64,000 bases of DNA from Citrobacter amalonaticus (lineage in GTDB: Bacteria > Pseudomonadota > Gammaproteobacteria > Enterobacterales > Enterobacteriaceae). Shown piece after piece: positions 53,681 through 63,702 of this stretch. Below the pieces are notes generated by a model that had not been told where the DNA came from, did no database searches, and saw nothing but the letters and a program-made list of their open reading frames with translations. Made by a program: the position numbers and the translations under genes. The stretch spans positions 124,001 through 188,000 of the forward strand of contig NZ_JAGTXM010000005.1 in NCBI RefSeq assembly GCF_018252635.1, read 5' to 3'. Numbering within the stretch: position 1 is the first letter of the stretch; every line of letters begins with the position of its first letter.

Positions 53681-54626
53681 CGGCGTTATCGCGAGTTGAT
53701 TTTCCCCAGCCCTGCCACTGATTCTGGAACCAGTTTACCAGCGTGCTCTGACGGATGCTTTCGCTTAACACGCTGAAGAATCGACTGGTGTAGACCGGTT
53801 CCAACGGTTTCTTCGGTTTACACAACGTTACGCCGCGGAACGGATTTCGCGGGGCGTCGTTGGTTTTCGGCGGCGTCAGATTTGGCGTGGAGGTATCCAC
53901 CTGTGGCTCATTGAGCAGGCTGCTTGGACGGACCAGGGTGATGTCGGCAGGCAGGTTATAAACCATTTGCTGTAAAACGCGCACTGTCGATGGATGAGGG
54001 TGACCTATCGCGATGGCAGAACCGCTGCGGCGAGCCACATCAATCGCACGGGTAAACTGGCGACGAATGTCCGCGTCGTTTTGCGTGTCGTCGAGAAACA
54101 CTTTCCGTTTAATCACCTTCACGCCGGTCCCGGATGCGGCACGCATCGCCTGACTGTTACCGATGGTCATACTGTCGAGAAAATAGAGATCGTAGCGTTC
54201 CAGCGCCTGCATCACTTTCTGCATACCAAACAGACTGGAAGTCATTGCGCTGCCCATGTGGTTGTTGAGCCCCACCGCGTAAGGAACTTTGCTAACCGCC
54301 TCGCGAATGATCCGTTCAATTTCGTCGCTGCTCATTTCAGGACGCAGGGTGTCTTTCTCCAGCGGCTGTTTGCTCAGCGGTGCCATCGGCAGATGAATCA
54401 GCACTTCATGACCGCTGCTATGCGCTTTGGTCGCCATTTCGCGTGCATGAGGCGCATTGGGTAGCACGGCGACGGAGATTTGAGAGGGCAGCGCCAGTAC
54501 CTGATTTTCGTAATGCGGGCGGTAGCCAAAATCGTCAATGACGATGGCGAGTTTGCCAGCAAAAACAGGGGAAGCGAATGCCAGCAGGCTGGCGAATGAA
54601 AGAACAGTACGACGAAACTGAGGCAA
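53667..54626 (-). CDS. yibQ: Divergent polysaccharide deacetylase family protein YibQ
   Basis: A 319-residue protein of the polysaccharide deacetylase 2 family, the E. coli length. A signal peptide ends at PVFA near residue 23 and the mature part begins GKLAIVIDDFGY, with the family Asp pair; LIHLPMAP, NNHMGS and AIGHPHPSTVRVL provide the other metal/catalytic sites. Its function is not firmly known. It lies 3 bp after envC in an operon, which suggests a periplasmic envelope role. Confidence 0.92.
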   Translation of the reverse strand: MPQFRRTVLSFASLLAFASPVFAGKLAIVIDDFGYRPHYENQVLALPSQISVAVLPNAPHAREMATKAHSSGHEVLIHLPMAPLSKQPLEKDTLRPEMSSDEIERIIREAVSKVPYAVGLNNHMGSAMTSSLFGMQKVMQALERYDLYFLDSMTIGNSQAMRAASGTGVKVIKRKVFLDDTQNDADIRRQFTRAIDVARRSGSAIAIGHPHPSTVRVLQQMVYNLPADITLVRPSSLLNEPQVDTSTPNLTPPKTNDAPRNPFRGVTLCKPKKPLEPVYTSRFFSVLSESIRQSTLVNWFQNQWQGWGKSTRDNAATPG

Positions 54627-54629
54627 AAC

Positions 54630-55913
54630 TTATCTTCCCAACCACGGTTGTGGATTGACGGCCTGACCCTGGCGACGAATTTCGAAATAGAGCGATGGTC
54701 GACCCTGACCCCCACTGCTACCTACCAGCGCAATAGGCTGGCCGGCGCGAACCTGCGTACCGACGCTGACCAGCGCACTCTGGTTGTAGCCATAAAGACT
54801 CATGTCGCCCTTGCCGTGTTCAACGACGACGACCAACCCGTATCCCTGCAACCAGTCCGCCAGAATGACGCGACCATCGGCAATGGCTTTCACCTCGGTG
54901 CCTTCAGACGCACCGATAACCATCCCCTTCCACCGTAGCTCACCTTGCAGTTGTTCGCCATAGCGATGCAGCGTAGGACCACGAACCGGCCAGAAGGCCT
55001 GACCGCGTGGCGAACCCAGGCCTCCGGTACGCGACATCAGCGATTTCTCACTGTCAGTGGGTTTGTAGGTGGTACCTTTACGGGTGGCTTCTTGTTGTTT
55101 GTTGCGCACAGCCTGTGCCTCACGGGCTTCGCGCTCTGCCCGCGCTTTGGCTGCGGCTTCAGCACGAGCAATGCTATTGCGCAAACGGGATTCGTTGGCA
55201 CGCAGTTCGCTGAGCTGTTGCTGGCCCTGCTGAATAGAGGACTCCAGCCCTGCGAGCGTTTTCTTACGTTCGTTACGCGCCTGTTCCAGCTTCGCTTGTT
55301 GGGCGCGCTGTTCATACAACAGCGTCTGTTGCTGACTCTGCTTCTCTTCCAGTTCAGCACGCTGAGCGGCGACTTCTTCACGCGTTTGCTTGAGCTCGTT
55401 AATCGTCTCCTGACGCGCCTGGTTCAGATAACCAAAGTAGGCCTGCAAACGCTGGCCGCGCTGACTCTCTTCACCGCTAAGGATAAGCTGAATCCCAGTG
55501 TGTTCACCCTGGCGAAACGCGGCATCCAGCTGCGCGGCGAGGCTGCGCTCCTGGTTGGCTTTCTGCTGTTCCAGTTTCGCAATAGAAGCATTCATCTCAT
55601 CGATTTGTTTGTTCAACTGCGCAAGCGTGTTTTGCGTTTCACGTAACTGGCGTGCAGCGGCGGAGATGGCCTCTTCCTGCGCCTTAAGTTGCGCAAGCAG
55701 GCCAGAACGCTGTTGCTGTTGCTGACGAACGGCGCGTTCTTTGGCGGCGATATCCGCCTGAATGGATTTAAGCTGATCGCGATCATCCGCGTGGGCGGAA
55801 AAGGCGCACAACAATACGCCAGCGCTCACCACGCTGGCGTAAATCAGGGGCCTGACTGAAAACCGTCTTGGTTTCATGGCCCCATTTTCGCTATTTATCG
55901 TCTTTCCCCTCAT
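54630..55913 (-). CDS. envC: Murein hydrolase activator EnvC
   Basis: A 427-residue periplasmic activator of amidases AmiA and AmiB at the division septum. A signal peptide ends LLCAFSAHA, two long coiled-coil stretches rich in Gln, Glu and Ala span about residues 45-285, and a C-terminal degenerate LytM domain (GLVVVVEHGKGDMSLYGYNQ) lacks a full zinc site. Start choice is uncertain: the ATG at 55913 gives 427 residues, one at 55877 gives 415, and E. coli has 419; neither has a good Shine-Dalgarno. The gene lies 9 bp after gpmI. Confidence 0.93.
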   Translation of the reverse strand: MRGKTINSENGAMKPRRFSVRPLIYASVVSAGVLLCAFSAHADDRDQLKSIQADIAAKERAVRQQQQQRSGLLAQLKAQEEAISAAARQLRETQNTLAQLNKQIDEMNASIAKLEQQKANQERSLAAQLDAAFRQGEHTGIQLILSGEESQRGQRLQAYFGYLNQARQETINELKQTREEVAAQRAELEEKQSQQQTLLYEQRAQQAKLEQARNERKKTLAGLESSIQQGQQQLSELRANESRLRNSIARAEAAAKARAEREAREAQAVRNKQQEATRKGTTYKPTDSEKSLMSRTGGLGSPRGQAFWPVRGPTLHRYGEQLQGELRWKGMVIGASEGTEVKAIADGRVILADWLQGYGLVVVVEHGKGDMSLYGYNQSALVSVGTQVRAGQPIALVGSSGGQGRPSLYFEIRRQGQAVNPQPWLGR

Positions 55914-55922
55914 GGGGGAGGA

Positions 55923-57467
55923 TTATTCCACGATGAACAGCGGCTTACCAGTCATCTCTTGCGGGATTTCCATACCCATCAGCGTCAACATGGTGGGGGC
56001 GATATCGGAAAGTTTGCCGCCTTCCACCGCTTTCACATTTTTGCTGCCGACATAAATCAGCGGAACCGGCAGGTTAGTGTGGGCGGTGTGGGCCTGACCG
56101 GTTGCCGGATCGCGCATTTGCTCGGCGTTGCCGTGGTCGGCGGTGATCAGCAGTTGACCGCCAACGGACTCAACCGCTTTCGCCACCTGCTCAACACAGT
56201 GGTCCAGCGCTTCAACCGCTTTAATCGCCGCTTCCATCACGCCCGTGTGTCCGACCATGTCGCCATTCGGGTAGTTACAGATGATGGTGTCGTATTTTCC
56301 GCTTTCGATAGCGGCCACCAGTTTTTCGGTCAGTTCAGCGGAACTCATTTCCGGTTGCAGATCGTAGGTCGCCACTTTAGGTGAGTTGATCAGGATGCGA
56401 TCTTCACCGGTAAACGGTTCTTCAACGCCGCCGTTGAAGAAGAAAGTGACGTGAGCGTATTTTTCGGTTTCGGAAATACGCAGCTGCGTTTTATCGTTCT
56501 TCGCCATCCACTCGCCAAACGTGTTCGCCAGCGAGGCCGGCGGATAGGCAACGGCTGTTTTGATGTCGGCGGCGTATTCGGTCAGCATCACGAAATTCAG
56601 GTTAACCACTTTCTTGCGCGCGAAGCCGTCGAAGTCAGCGTTAACAAAGGCACGGGTGATTTCACGCGCGCGGTCAGCACGGAAGTTCATGAAAATGAGC
56701 GCGTCGCCGTCTTCCATCGCGGCATCGGCCTGGCCTGCGGCGCGGATCACGGTGGCTTTCACGAATTCATCGTTTTCATCGCGGGCATAGGCAGCCTGCA
56801 AACCTTCAACGGCGGTATTGGCCTGGAATTCGCCCTGCGCCAGCGTCATCAGGTCATACGCTTTCTCCACGCGATCCCAACGGTTGTCACGATCCATCGC
56901 GTAGTAGCGGCCAATGATGGAGGCGACGCGACCTTTGCCCAGCGCAGCAAACTTCTCTTCGAATTTTTTCAGGGAAGACTCTGCACTGCGTGGCGGCGTA
57001 TCGCGACCATCGAGGAAAGCATGCAGATAGATTTTCTCTGCGCCACGCTCAGCGGCCAGTTCAACCATCGCCATGATGTGATCTTCGTGGCTGTGTACGC
57101 CACCGGCAGAAAGCAGGCCCATGATGTGCACGGCTTTACCGGCGATTTTCGCCTGGTCAACCGCTGCGGTCAGCGTTGGGTTAGCAAAGAAAGTACGTTC
57201 TTTAATTTCAACGTCCAGACGGGTCAGGTCCTGATACACGATGCGGCCCGCGCCCAGGTTAACGTGACCGACTTCGGAGTTACCCATCTGACGATCGGGC
57301 AGGCCCACTTCCAGACCGGAAGCATCGATCAGGGTATGCGGGCGTTTTGCCCACAGTGCATCCATTACCGGGGTTTTGGCAGTAAAAATGGCGTTATCCT
57401 GGCTCTCTTCACGGTAGCCATAGCCATCCAGAATCACCAGTACCATAGGTTTTTTAGAAACCGACAT
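55923..57467 (-). CDS. gpmI: 2,3-bisphosphoglycerate-independent phosphoglycerate mutase GpmI
   Basis: A 514-residue manganese-dependent phosphoglycerate mutase of the alkaline-phosphatase fold, the E. coli length. The phosphorylated Ser64 lies in [14 protein letters not shown]. Other metal-site signatures are LDGYGYRE at the N-terminus, HSHEDH near 123, and [11 protein letters not shown] near 440. It interconverts 3- and 2-phosphoglycerate in glycolysis. It is the first gene of gpmI-envC-yibQ and is divergent from yibN. Confidence 0.98.
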   Translation of the reverse strand: MSVSKKPMVLVILDGYGYREESQDNAIFTAKTPVMDALWAKRPHTLIDASGLEVGLPDRQMGNSEVGHVNLGAGRIVYQDLTRLDVEIKERTFFANPTLTAAVDQAKIAGKAVHIMGLLSAGGVHSHEDHIMAMVELAAERGAEKIYLHAFLDGRDTPPRSAESSLKKFEEKFAALGKGRVASIIGRYYAMDRDNRWDRVEKAYDLMTLAQGEFQANTAVEGLQAAYARDENDEFVKATVIRAAGQADAAMEDGDALIFMNFRADRAREITRAFVNADFDGFARKKVVNLNFVMLTEYAADIKTAVAYPPASLANTFGEWMAKNDKTQLRISETEKYAHVTFFFNGGVEEPFTGEDRILINSPKVATYDLQPEMSSAELTEKLVAAIESGKYDTIICNYPNGDMVGHTGVMEAAIKAVEALDHCVEQVAKAVESVGGQLLITADHGNAEQMRDPATGQAHTAHTNLPVPLIYVGSKNVKAVEGGKLSDIAPTMLTLMGMEIPQEMTGKPLFIVE

Positions 57468-57714
57468 TGCGAAACCTCACACTCAAGAGACAAAAATAAT
57501 TGCGTAATTTTACTACAGCTGAATCGATAAAATAGCCTCGGAAGATCAAAGAATGGGGTAGGGTGGTCCATGGATGGCATAGATTTGCACTTTTTTTTCC
57601 GTAGCGCCCCGCAAAAATGCAATCCATTGCACGCGCTGGCTGTATTTGCGCCAACGCGCAGGTATACTCCTGTCCTGGTTTTTTTAATCACTGAGTCGGG
57701 AGTTGTTACCCCCC

Positions 57715-58146
57715 ATGCAAGAAATTATGCAATTTGTTAGCCGCCATCCCATACTGAGTATCGCCTGGATTGCGTTACTGGTGGCGGTTTTGTTCACCAC
57801 GTTTAAAGGCCTGACGTCGAAAGTTAAGGTTATCACTCGCGGCGAAGCGACACGTCTTATCAACAAAGAAGACGCGGTTATCGTGGATTTACGTCAGCGG
57901 GACGATTTCCGCAAAGGCCATATCGCGGGTTCTGTTAACCTGCTGCCGAGTGAAATCAAAGCGAATAACGTGGGCGAGCTGGAAAAACACAAAGACAAAC
58001 CGGTTATCGTGGTCGATGGTTCCGGCATGCAGTGCCAGGAAGCGGCAAACGCACTGATCAAAGCGGGCTTTGAGAAAGTGTCGGTGCTGAAAGAAGGTGT
58101 TGCGGGCTGGAGTGGTGAGAATCTGCCGCTGGTTCGCGGCAAATAA
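57715..58146 (+). CDS. yibN: Rhodanese-domain membrane protein YibN
   Basis: A 143-residue protein with an N-terminal membrane span ([18 protein letters not shown], residues about 12-29) and a cytoplasmic rhodanese domain. The active-site Cys lies in [15 protein letters not shown]. Sulfurtransferase activity is expected from the family but the role is not settled. The ATG at 57715 gives the E. coli length. A TATACT -10 lies at 57663-57668 with no good -35. Confidence 0.93.
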   Translation: MQEIMQFVSRHPILSIAWIALLVAVLFTTFKGLTSKVKVITRGEATRLINKEDAVIVDLRQRDDFRKGHIAGSVNLLPSEIKANNVGELEKHKDKPVIVVDGSGMQCQEAANALIKAGFEKVSVLKEGVAGWSGENLPLVRGK

Positions 58147-58165
58147 TTGACCCGTCGTCTTTCAC

Positions 58166-58254
58166 GTCGCAGGGGCGTTGGTTGCAATGATTCATCCTGG
58201 CCACTTACTGATGTAAGTTCCTTGGAAATCATCATATTGCCGCCTGACTGCAAC
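58166..58254. repeat. Imperfect ~90-bp palindrome before grxC
   Basis: The yibN-grxC gap is nearly filled by a long imperfect palindrome. The apex is CTTAC-TGAT-GTAAG (58204-58217), flanked by CCTGG/CCTTGG-like and TGATT/AATCA-like arms and closed by GTCGCAGG (58166-58173) against CTGCAAC (58248-58254). It resembles a hairpin family I have seen in many enterobacterial gaps, with a GCCGCCT-CTGCAAC right arm. I cannot name the family with certainty. Confidence 0.55.
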
Positions 58255-58293
58255 ATGAAATTTATCGGGTAAAATCGACTATCGGAGATGAGT

Positions 58294-58545
58294 ATGGCCA
58301 ATATCGAGATCTACACCAAAGCAACCTGCCCGTTTTGCCACCGAGCGAAAGCGCTGCTGAACAGCAAGGGTGTGAGCTTCCAGGAACTGCCGATTGACGG
58401 CGATGCCGTGAAGCGTGAAGAGATGATCAAACGCAGTGGTCGTACGACGGTTCCGCAGATTTTTATTGATGCACAGCACATTGGCGGCTGTGACGACTTG
58501 TATGCGTTGGATGCGCGTGGTGGACTTGATCCCCTGCTGAGCTAA
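58294..58545 (+). CDS. grxC: Glutaredoxin 3 GrxC
   Basis: An 83-residue glutaredoxin, the E. coli length, which reduces disulfides with glutathione. The active site reads CPFC (residues 12-15), where E. coli has [22 protein letters not shown] is the glutathione-binding part. The ATG at 58294 is spaced properly from GGAG; an ATG six bases earlier lies too close. secB follows by 62 bp. Confidence 0.97.
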   Translation: MANIEIYTKATCPFCHRAKALLNSKGVSFQELPIDGDAVKREEMIKRSGRTTVPQIFIDAQHIGGCDDLYALDARGGLDPLLS

Positions 58546-58607
58546 CGCTGGGCCACGTTATTGGCATCAAGCGGTATTTAAGGACAACACTAAAGGGTTT
58601 TCTACAC

Positions 58608-59075
58608 ATGTCAGAACAAAACAACACCGAAATGGCTTTCCAGATCCAGCGTATTTACACCAAAGATGTCTCTTTTGAAGCGCCAAATGCGCCGCACGTT
58701 TTTCAGAAAGATTGGCAGCCAGAGGTTAAACTTGATCTGGATACAGCATCTACCCAACTGGCAGATGACGTATACGAAGTAGTACTGCGTGTTACCGTAA
58801 CGGCTTCTCTGGGTGAAGAAACGGCGTTCCTGTGCGAAGTTCAGCAAGGCGGTATCTTCTCTATTAGCGGAATCGAAGGCACCCAGATGGCGCATTGCCT
58901 GGGCGCATACTGCCCGAACATCCTGTTCCCGTATGCCCGCGAATGCATCACCAGTCTGGTTTCACGCGGTACGTTCCCGCAACTGAATCTTGCGCCGGTC
59001 AACTTTGATGCGCTGTTCATGAACTATTTACAGCAGCAGGCTGGCGAAGGTACTGAAGAACATCAGGATGCCTGA
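58608..59075 (+). CDS. secB: Protein-export chaperone SecB
   Basis: A 155-residue tetrameric chaperone that holds preproteins unfolded and hands them to SecA. It is nearly identical to E. coli SecB, including [16 protein letters not shown] at the N-terminus and the C-terminal SecA-binding tail. Its TGA stop shares one base with the gpsA start, indicating translational coupling. Confidence 0.98.
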   Translation: MSEQNNTEMAFQIQRIYTKDVSFEAPNAPHVFQKDWQPEVKLDLDTASTQLADDVYEVVLRVTVTASLGEETAFLCEVQQGGIFSISGIEGTQMAHCLGAYCPNILFPYARECITSLVSRGTFPQLNLAPVNFDALFMNYLQQQAGEGTEEHQDA

Positions 59076-60094
59076 TGAACCAAAGTAATGCTTCAATGAC
59101 TGTGATCGGTGCCGGCTCGTACGGCACCGCTCTTGCCATCACCCTGGCAAGAAATGGCCACCAGGTTGTCCTGTGGGGCCACGATCCTAAACATATCGCG
59201 ACCCTTGAGCACGATCGCTGCAACGTCGCGTTCCTTCCGGATGTGCCTTTCCCCGATACGTTACGCCTCGAAAGCGACTTAGCCACTGCGCTGGCGGCCA
59301 GCCGCGATATTCTGGTGGTCGTGCCAAGCCATGTCTTTGGCGAAGTGTTGCGACAGATTAAGCCACTGCTGCGTCCTGACGCGCGTCTGGTCTGGGCAAC
59401 CAAAGGGCTGGAAGCCGAGACAGGGCGCCTGTTGCAGGACGTAGCCCGTGAAGCGTTGGGCGATCAAATCCCGCTGGCGGTGATTTCCGGTCCGACGTTC
59501 GCGAAAGAACTGGCGGCAGGCATGCCGACAGCTATCTCCCTGGCCTCTACTGACGACACTTTTGCTGACGATCTGCAACAACTTCTGCACTGTGGTAAGA
59601 GTTTCCGTGTCTACAGCAACCCGGATTTCATCGGCGTCCAGTTGGGCGGCGCGGTGAAGAACGTGATTGCGATTGGCGCGGGGATGTCTGACGGCATTGG
59701 TTTTGGCGCTAACGCCCGTACCGCGCTGATTACTCGCGGTCTGGCGGAAATGTCGCGTCTGGGCGCGGCGCTGGGTGCCGATCCGGCAACCTTTATGGGA
59801 ATGGCCGGGTTAGGCGATCTGGTGCTGACCTGTACCGACAACCAGTCGCGAAACCGCCGTTTTGGCATGATGCTTGGTCAGGGCATGGATGTACAAGGCG
59901 CGCAGGACAAGATTGGACAGGTGGTTGAAGGTTACCGCAATACGAAAGAAGTTCGCGAGTTGGCGCACCGTTTTGGTGTCGAAATGCCAATAACCGAGGA
60001 AATTTATCAAGTATTATATTGCGGAAAAAACGCGCGCGAGGCAGCATTGACGTTATTAGGTCGTGCACGCAAGGACGAGCGAAGCAGCCACTAG
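59075..60094 (+). CDS. gpsA: Glycerol-3-phosphate dehydrogenase [NAD(P)+] GpsA
   Basis: A 339-residue cytoplasmic enzyme that makes sn-glycerol-3-phosphate from dihydroxyacetone phosphate for phospholipids. The dinucleotide loop [10 protein letters not shown] (residues 12-21), the ATKGLE motif and the catalytic Lys region [13 protein letters not shown] are present. It overlaps secB by one base. A GC-rich hairpin separates it from cysE. Confidence 0.98.
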   Translation: MNQSNASMTVIGAGSYGTALAITLARNGHQVVLWGHDPKHIATLEHDRCNVAFLPDVPFPDTLRLESDLATALAASRDILVVVPSHVFGEVLRQIKPLLRPDARLVWATKGLEAETGRLLQDVAREALGDQIPLAVISGPTFAKELAAGMPTAISLASTDDTFADDLQQLLHCGKSFRVYSNPDFIGVQLGGAVKNVIAIGAGMSDGIGFGANARTALITRGLAEMSRLGAALGADPATFMGMAGLGDLVLTCTDNQSRNRRFGMMLGQGMDVQGAQDKIGQVVEGYRNTKEVRELAHRFGVEMPITEEIYQVLYCGKNAREAALTLLGRARKDERSSH

Positions 60095-60122
60095 TCTCAA
60101 GGATCCGTTTTTTAAAAATGAC

Positions 60123-60145
60123 CCGGCCCGCGAAGAACGGGCCGG
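60123..60145. terminator. GC-rich hairpin between gpsA and cysE
   Basis: CCGGCCCG (60123-60130) pairs perfectly with CGGGCCGG (60138-60145) around a 7-nt loop. No T tract follows on the plus strand (TCGTTAG), but TCATTTTT follows on the minus strand. It may attenuate gpsA-cysE transcription or protect the gpsA 3' end. Confidence 0.4.
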
Positions 60146-60173
60146 TCGTTAGCCTCATTACCTGGAGCCCGCA

Positions 60174-60995
60174 ATGCCGTGTGAAGAACTGGATATCGTC
60201 TGGAACAATATTAAAGCCGAAGCCCGCGCTCTGGCAGACTGTGAGCCTATGCTGGCCAGTTTTTACCACGCAACGCTACTCAAGCATGAAAATCTGGGCA
60301 GTGCGCTGAGCTACATGCTGGCAAACAAACTGGCATCGCCTATTATGCCCGCTATTGCAATTCGTGAAGTGGTCGAAGAAGCGTACGCGGCAGACCCGGA
60401 AATGATCGCCTCGGCAGCCTGTGATATTCAGGCTGTCCGTACGCGTGACCCCGCGGTTGATAAATACTCCACCCCGCTTTTGTATCTGAAAGGTTTCCAT
60501 GCCTTGCAGGCCTACCGCATTGGTCACTGGTTATGGAATGAAGGCCGCCGTGCGCTGGCAATCTTCCTGCAAAACCAGGTCTCCGTGACGTTCCAGGTAG
60601 ATATTCACCCGGCGGCGAAGATTGGTCGTGGGATCATGCTCGATCATGCCACTGGCATTGTCGTTGGTGAGACGGCGGTGATTGAAGATGATGTCTCAAT
60701 CCTGCAATCGGTCACCCTCGGCGGTACCGGTAAAACCAGCGGCGATCGCCACCCTAAAATTCGTGAAGGCGTGATGATTGGCGCGGGGGCGAAAATCCTC
60801 GGCAATATCGAAGTCGGACGTGGCGCGAAAATTGGTGCCGGTTCCGTGGTGTTACAACCCGTTCCGCCGCACACCACCGCCGCAGGCGTTCCGGCGCGCA
60901 TTGTCGGTAAGCCAGACAGCGATAAGCCGTCAATGGATATGGATCAGCATTTCAACGGGATACACCATACTTTCGAGTACGGCGACGGTATCTGA
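60174..60995 (+). CDS. cysE: Serine acetyltransferase CysE
   Basis: A 273-residue enzyme, the E. coli length, that acetylates serine for cysteine synthesis and is feedback-inhibited by cysteine. An N-terminal helical domain is followed by a left-handed beta-helix of hexapeptide repeats (about residues 140-245), with the catalytic DHATGIVVGETAVIEDDV. The flexible C-terminus ends TFEYGDGI, the tail that docks into CysK. The start follows CTGGAGC. Confidence 0.98.
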   Translation: MPCEELDIVWNNIKAEARALADCEPMLASFYHATLLKHENLGSALSYMLANKLASPIMPAIAIREVVEEAYAADPEMIASAACDIQAVRTRDPAVDKYSTPLLYLKGFHALQAYRIGHWLWNEGRRALAIFLQNQVSVTFQVDIHPAAKIGRGIMLDHATGIVVGETAVIEDDVSILQSVTLGGTGKTSGDRHPKIREGVMIGAGAKILGNIEVGRGAKIGAGSVVLQPVPPHTTAAGVPARIVGKPDSDKPSMDMDQHFNGIHHTFEYGDGI

Positions 60996-61001
60996 TCTCT
61001 T

Positions 61002-61070
61002 GCCCGGTGGCGCTGTGCTTACCGGGCATACAAAACCCCAGGTCGGATAAGGCGAAAGCCGCCATCCGAC
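61002..61070. repeat. REP/BIME element
   Basis: Two inverted REP units lie between cysE and trmL. The first is GCCCGGT (61002-61008) with ACCGGGC (61021-61027). The second is GTCGGAT (61042-61048) with ATCCGAC (61064-61070), enclosing AAGGCGAAAGCCGCC. They are separated by a short ATACAAAACCCCAG spacer. This is typical enterobacterial BIME structure and also lies between convergent stops, so it may stabilise both transcripts. Confidence 0.85.
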
Positions 61071-61073
61071 AAT

Positions 61074-61550
61074 TCAACGTGTGCGCAAGACTGCGCCAGG
61101 ATATCCCAACTGGCGCCACGCCTCATACACCACTACCGACACCGCATTCGACAGATTCATACTGCGACTGTCCGGCATCATCGGAATACGGATTTTTTGT
61201 TCAGCGGGCAGGGCATCAAGAATGGTTGCTGGCAGACCGCGCGTTTCCGGACCAAACATCAGATAGTCGCCGTCCTGATAGCTCACGGCGCTGTGCGCGG
61301 GTGTCCCTTTGGTGGTCAGGGCAAACAGGCGCTGCGGATTTTCTGCGGCAATGAAGGCATCATAATCATGATGACGCTGCACGGCCGCAAACTCGTGATA
61401 ATCCAGGCCGGCACGGCGCAGGCGTTTGTCATCCCAGGTGAAGCCCATCGGTTCAATGATATGCAGGCGAAAGCCGGTATTGGCGCAAAGGCGAATGATA
61501 TTGCCCGTGTTCGGCGGAATTTCTGGTTCAAATAAGACGATGTTGAGCAT
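61074..61550 (-). CDS. trmL: tRNA (cytidine/uridine-2'-O-)-methyltransferase TrmL
   Basis: A 158-residue minimal SPOUT methyltransferase (YibK) that methylates the wobble ribose of two tRNA-Leu species. The knot motifs [14 protein letters not shown] (near residue 13), [11 protein letters not shown] and [26 protein letters not shown] are intact. Length is one more than E. coli. It is convergent with cysE across the BIME. Confidence 0.97.
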   Translation of the reverse strand: MLNIVLFEPEIPPNTGNIIRLCANTGFRLHIIEPMGFTWDDKRLRRAGLDYHEFAAVQRHHDYDAFIAAENPQRLFALTTKGTPAHSAVSYQDGDYLMFGPETRGLPATILDALPAEQKIRIPMMPDSRSMNLSNAVSVVVYEAWRQLGYPGAVLRTR

Positions 61551-61559
61551 GCTGCCCCC

Positions 61560-61710
61560 TTAGAGCCTACCCCATTAGGCTATTTTATTAGCCATTTTGG
61601 CCCTGGGCAGTGCTCACAATCCTCGCGTACTTCGTGTACGCTCCGGTTGTTCCGCGCTGTCCGAGTCCAAAATGACTGCAACAATATACGCCTATTGGGA
61701 TAGGCTCTTA
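61560..61710. repeat. ~150-bp palindromic MITE-like element
   Basis: Terminal inverted repeats of 21 bp match at 18 positions: the left end starts TTAGAGCCTACCCC (61560-61580) and the right end, read on the minus strand, starts TAAGAGCCTATCCC (61710-61690). Inside, the arms keep pairing (CATTTTGG at 61593-61600 with CCAAAATG) up to an apex GCGTAC-TTCGT-GTACGC near 61625-61641, so the whole unit is one long imperfect hairpin. It fills the gap between trmL and lldD. Length and form recall the ~150-bp repeats (such as RSA) described in enterobacteria, but I cannot confirm the family. Confidence 0.6.
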
Positions 61711-61738
61711 ATATCGGGGGGGCAGAATAGCACTTTCG

Positions 61739-62929
61739 TTACGCCGCATCACCCTGTGTCAGCGGTGCCAGGGCGGTGGGTAAACTTTTACCCAGATCCT
61801 GAACCAGAGAATCACGGCTGATTTCACTGATGGATTTCGCACCGGTCAGCGTCATGGCTACCTTCATCTCTTTCTCGATCAGATTCAGCAGATTCGCCAC
61901 GCCGGCCTGACCCGCCGTCGCCAGCGCGTACAGATACGCACGGCCCAGCAGGACGGTATCGGCGCCCAGCGCAATCATACGTACTACGTCCAGCCCGTTG
62001 CGAATGCCGCTGTCCGCGAGGATGGCGATATCGCCTTTGACCGCATCGGCGATGGCAGGCAGGGCGCGGGCTGACGAGAGCACGCCGTCCAGTTGGCGAC
62101 CACCGTGGTTAGAGACCACAATCCCATCGGCGCCAAAGCGAACCGCGTCACGAGCGTCTTGTGGATCGAGGATCCCTTTGATCACCATCGGACCGTCCCA
62201 GAACTCGCGGATCCACTCAAGGTCCTTCCATGAAATCGATGGATCAAAGTTATTTGCCAGCCAGCCGATGTAATCTTCCAGTCCCGTTGGTTTGCCGAGA
62301 TAAGTGGAGATATTGCCGAGATCGTGTGGACGACCGTTCAGACCGACATCCCAGGCCCACTGTGGATGAGTGACTGCCTGCCAGTAGCGACGCAGCGCAG
62401 CATTCGGACCGCTCATCCCGGAGTGGGCATCACGATAGCGCGCACCCGGCGTTGGCATATCGACCGTGAAAACCAGCGTTGAACAGCCTGCCGCTTTTGC
62501 GCGTTCCAGCGCATTACGCATAAATCCACGGTCACGCAGAACATACAACTGGAACCACATCGGACGGTTAATGGCTGGCGCGACTTCTTCTATCGGACAT
62601 ACGGAGACGGTGGAAAGGGTAAAGGGGATCCCTTTCGCATCGGCTGCCGAAGCGGCCTGCACTTCACCGCGACGGGCATACATGCCGCACAGCCCGACCG
62701 GCGCCAGCGCCACCGGCATCGACAGCTTTTCGTTGAACAGCGTAGTTTCCAGGCTCAAGTCAGACATGTTTTTCAGTACGCGCTGGCGTAGCGCCACGTC
62801 CGATAAGTCTTCCACGTTCCGACGCAGGGTGTGCTCCGCATAGGCGCCGCCGTCGATGTAGTGAAACAGGAACGGAGGCAGAATGCGTTGGGCTGCGGCG
62901 CGATAATCGCTGGCGGCTGAAATAATCAT
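61739..62929 (-). CDS. lldD: FMN-dependent L-lactate dehydrogenase LldD
   Basis: A 396-residue membrane-associated quinone-linked L-lactate dehydrogenase, the E. coli length. The family features are seen in order: [20 protein letters not shown], the FMN-binding [46 protein letters not shown] and the active-site [11 protein letters not shown]. It overlaps lldR by 4 bp and is the last gene of lldPRD. A MITE-like element follows its stop. Confidence 0.98.
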   Translation of the reverse strand: MIISAASDYRAAAQRILPPFLFHYIDGGAYAEHTLRRNVEDLSDVALRQRVLKNMSDLSLETTLFNEKLSMPVALAPVGLCGMYARRGEVQAASAADAKGIPFTLSTVSVCPIEEVAPAINRPMWFQLYVLRDRGFMRNALERAKAAGCSTLVFTVDMPTPGARYRDAHSGMSGPNAALRRYWQAVTHPQWAWDVGLNGRPHDLGNISTYLGKPTGLEDYIGWLANNFDPSISWKDLEWIREFWDGPMVIKGILDPQDARDAVRFGADGIVVSNHGGRQLDGVLSSARALPAIADAVKGDIAILADSGIRNGLDVVRMIALGADTVLLGRAYLYALATAGQAGVANLLNLIEKEMKVAMTLTGAKSISEISRDSLVQDLGKSLPTALAPLTQGDAA

Positions 62930-63702
62930 GCTTTGTTCTCCCTGGTATTATCATTGTGGTCGCCGGGCAGACGGGTAATGCGCGCCTGACGAGCCTGGTC
63001 TTCATCAAATTGTTTAATGGTGGTGTGGACGAAACTGAGGTGCGCCATCATCGCCTTACGCGCGCCGTCGGCGTCGCCCGCAAGAATGGCATCTAATACG
63101 GCCTGATGTTGCTCGGTCAGCCGGGAAAAGACGGGCGGAACGAGATACATGCGCTGTCGACTTTGCTTCACTGACGAATGCAGCACGTCGAAAAACCCGC
63201 GCATTGTCTGTAACAGCACCACGTTATGCGAGGCTTCGGCGATAGCCAGATGAAAACGAACGTCGGCCTGTGAGGCGAGATCAGGGTCTTCGCTGAGCGT
63301 GGCGTCAAAGCAGAGTTTGATTTTCTCTTTGTCGGCCGTGGTGGCGCGCATCGCCGCATGCCATGCCGTGCTGGCTTCGATGGCGTGTCGGGCTTCGAGA
63401 ATATCAAAACTGTAATCCGGGTCGTCGGCCATCAGGGTTTTCAGCGGTTGAACGATATTTTGTTCAGACCACTCTTCATGCTGCCAGCGGACAAACGTGC
63501 CGCCGCCGCGACGGCTGAGCAGCACGCCTTCACTAACGAGTTTTGCCAGCGCTTCGCGCAGCGAGTTGCGCGAGACGCCAAGCTGTACCGCCAGTTGACG
63601 CTCGGCGGGCAATTTCATGCCCGCCTCCAGCTGTTGTTCTTCAATCAGCGCCCGCACACGAGAGGCAACCTCGTCCGACAGGCGTCGGGGCATCACGATC
63701 AT
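62926..63702 (-). CDS. lldR: L-lactate-responsive regulator LldR (GntR/FadR family)
   Basis: A 258-residue GntR-type regulator with the winged helix in residues 1-70 ([25 protein letters not shown]) and a helical FCD ligand domain, which binds metal and lactate in relatives. It controls the lldPRD operon. It overlaps lldP upstream and lldD downstream by 4 bp each, so the three genes are translationally linked. The operator lies before lldP, outside the window. Confidence 0.96.
   Translation of the reverse strand: MIVMPRRLSDEVASRVRALIEEQQLEAGMKLPAERQLAVQLGVSRNSLREALAKLVSEGVLLSRRGGGTFVRWQHEEWSEQNIVQPLKTLMADDPDYSFDILEARHAIEASTAWHAAMRATTADKEKIKLCFDATLSEDPDLASQADVRFHLAIAEASHNVVLLQTMRGFFDVLHSSVKQSRQRMYLVPPVFSRLTEQHQAVLDAILAGDADGARKAMMAHLSFVHTTIKQFDEDQARQARITRLPGDHNDNTRENKA

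Noticed and set aside
56451-57530. Long open frame (359 codons) antisense to gpmI
   Set aside because: It mirrors the conserved gpmI coding strand. No ribosome site or domain supports it.
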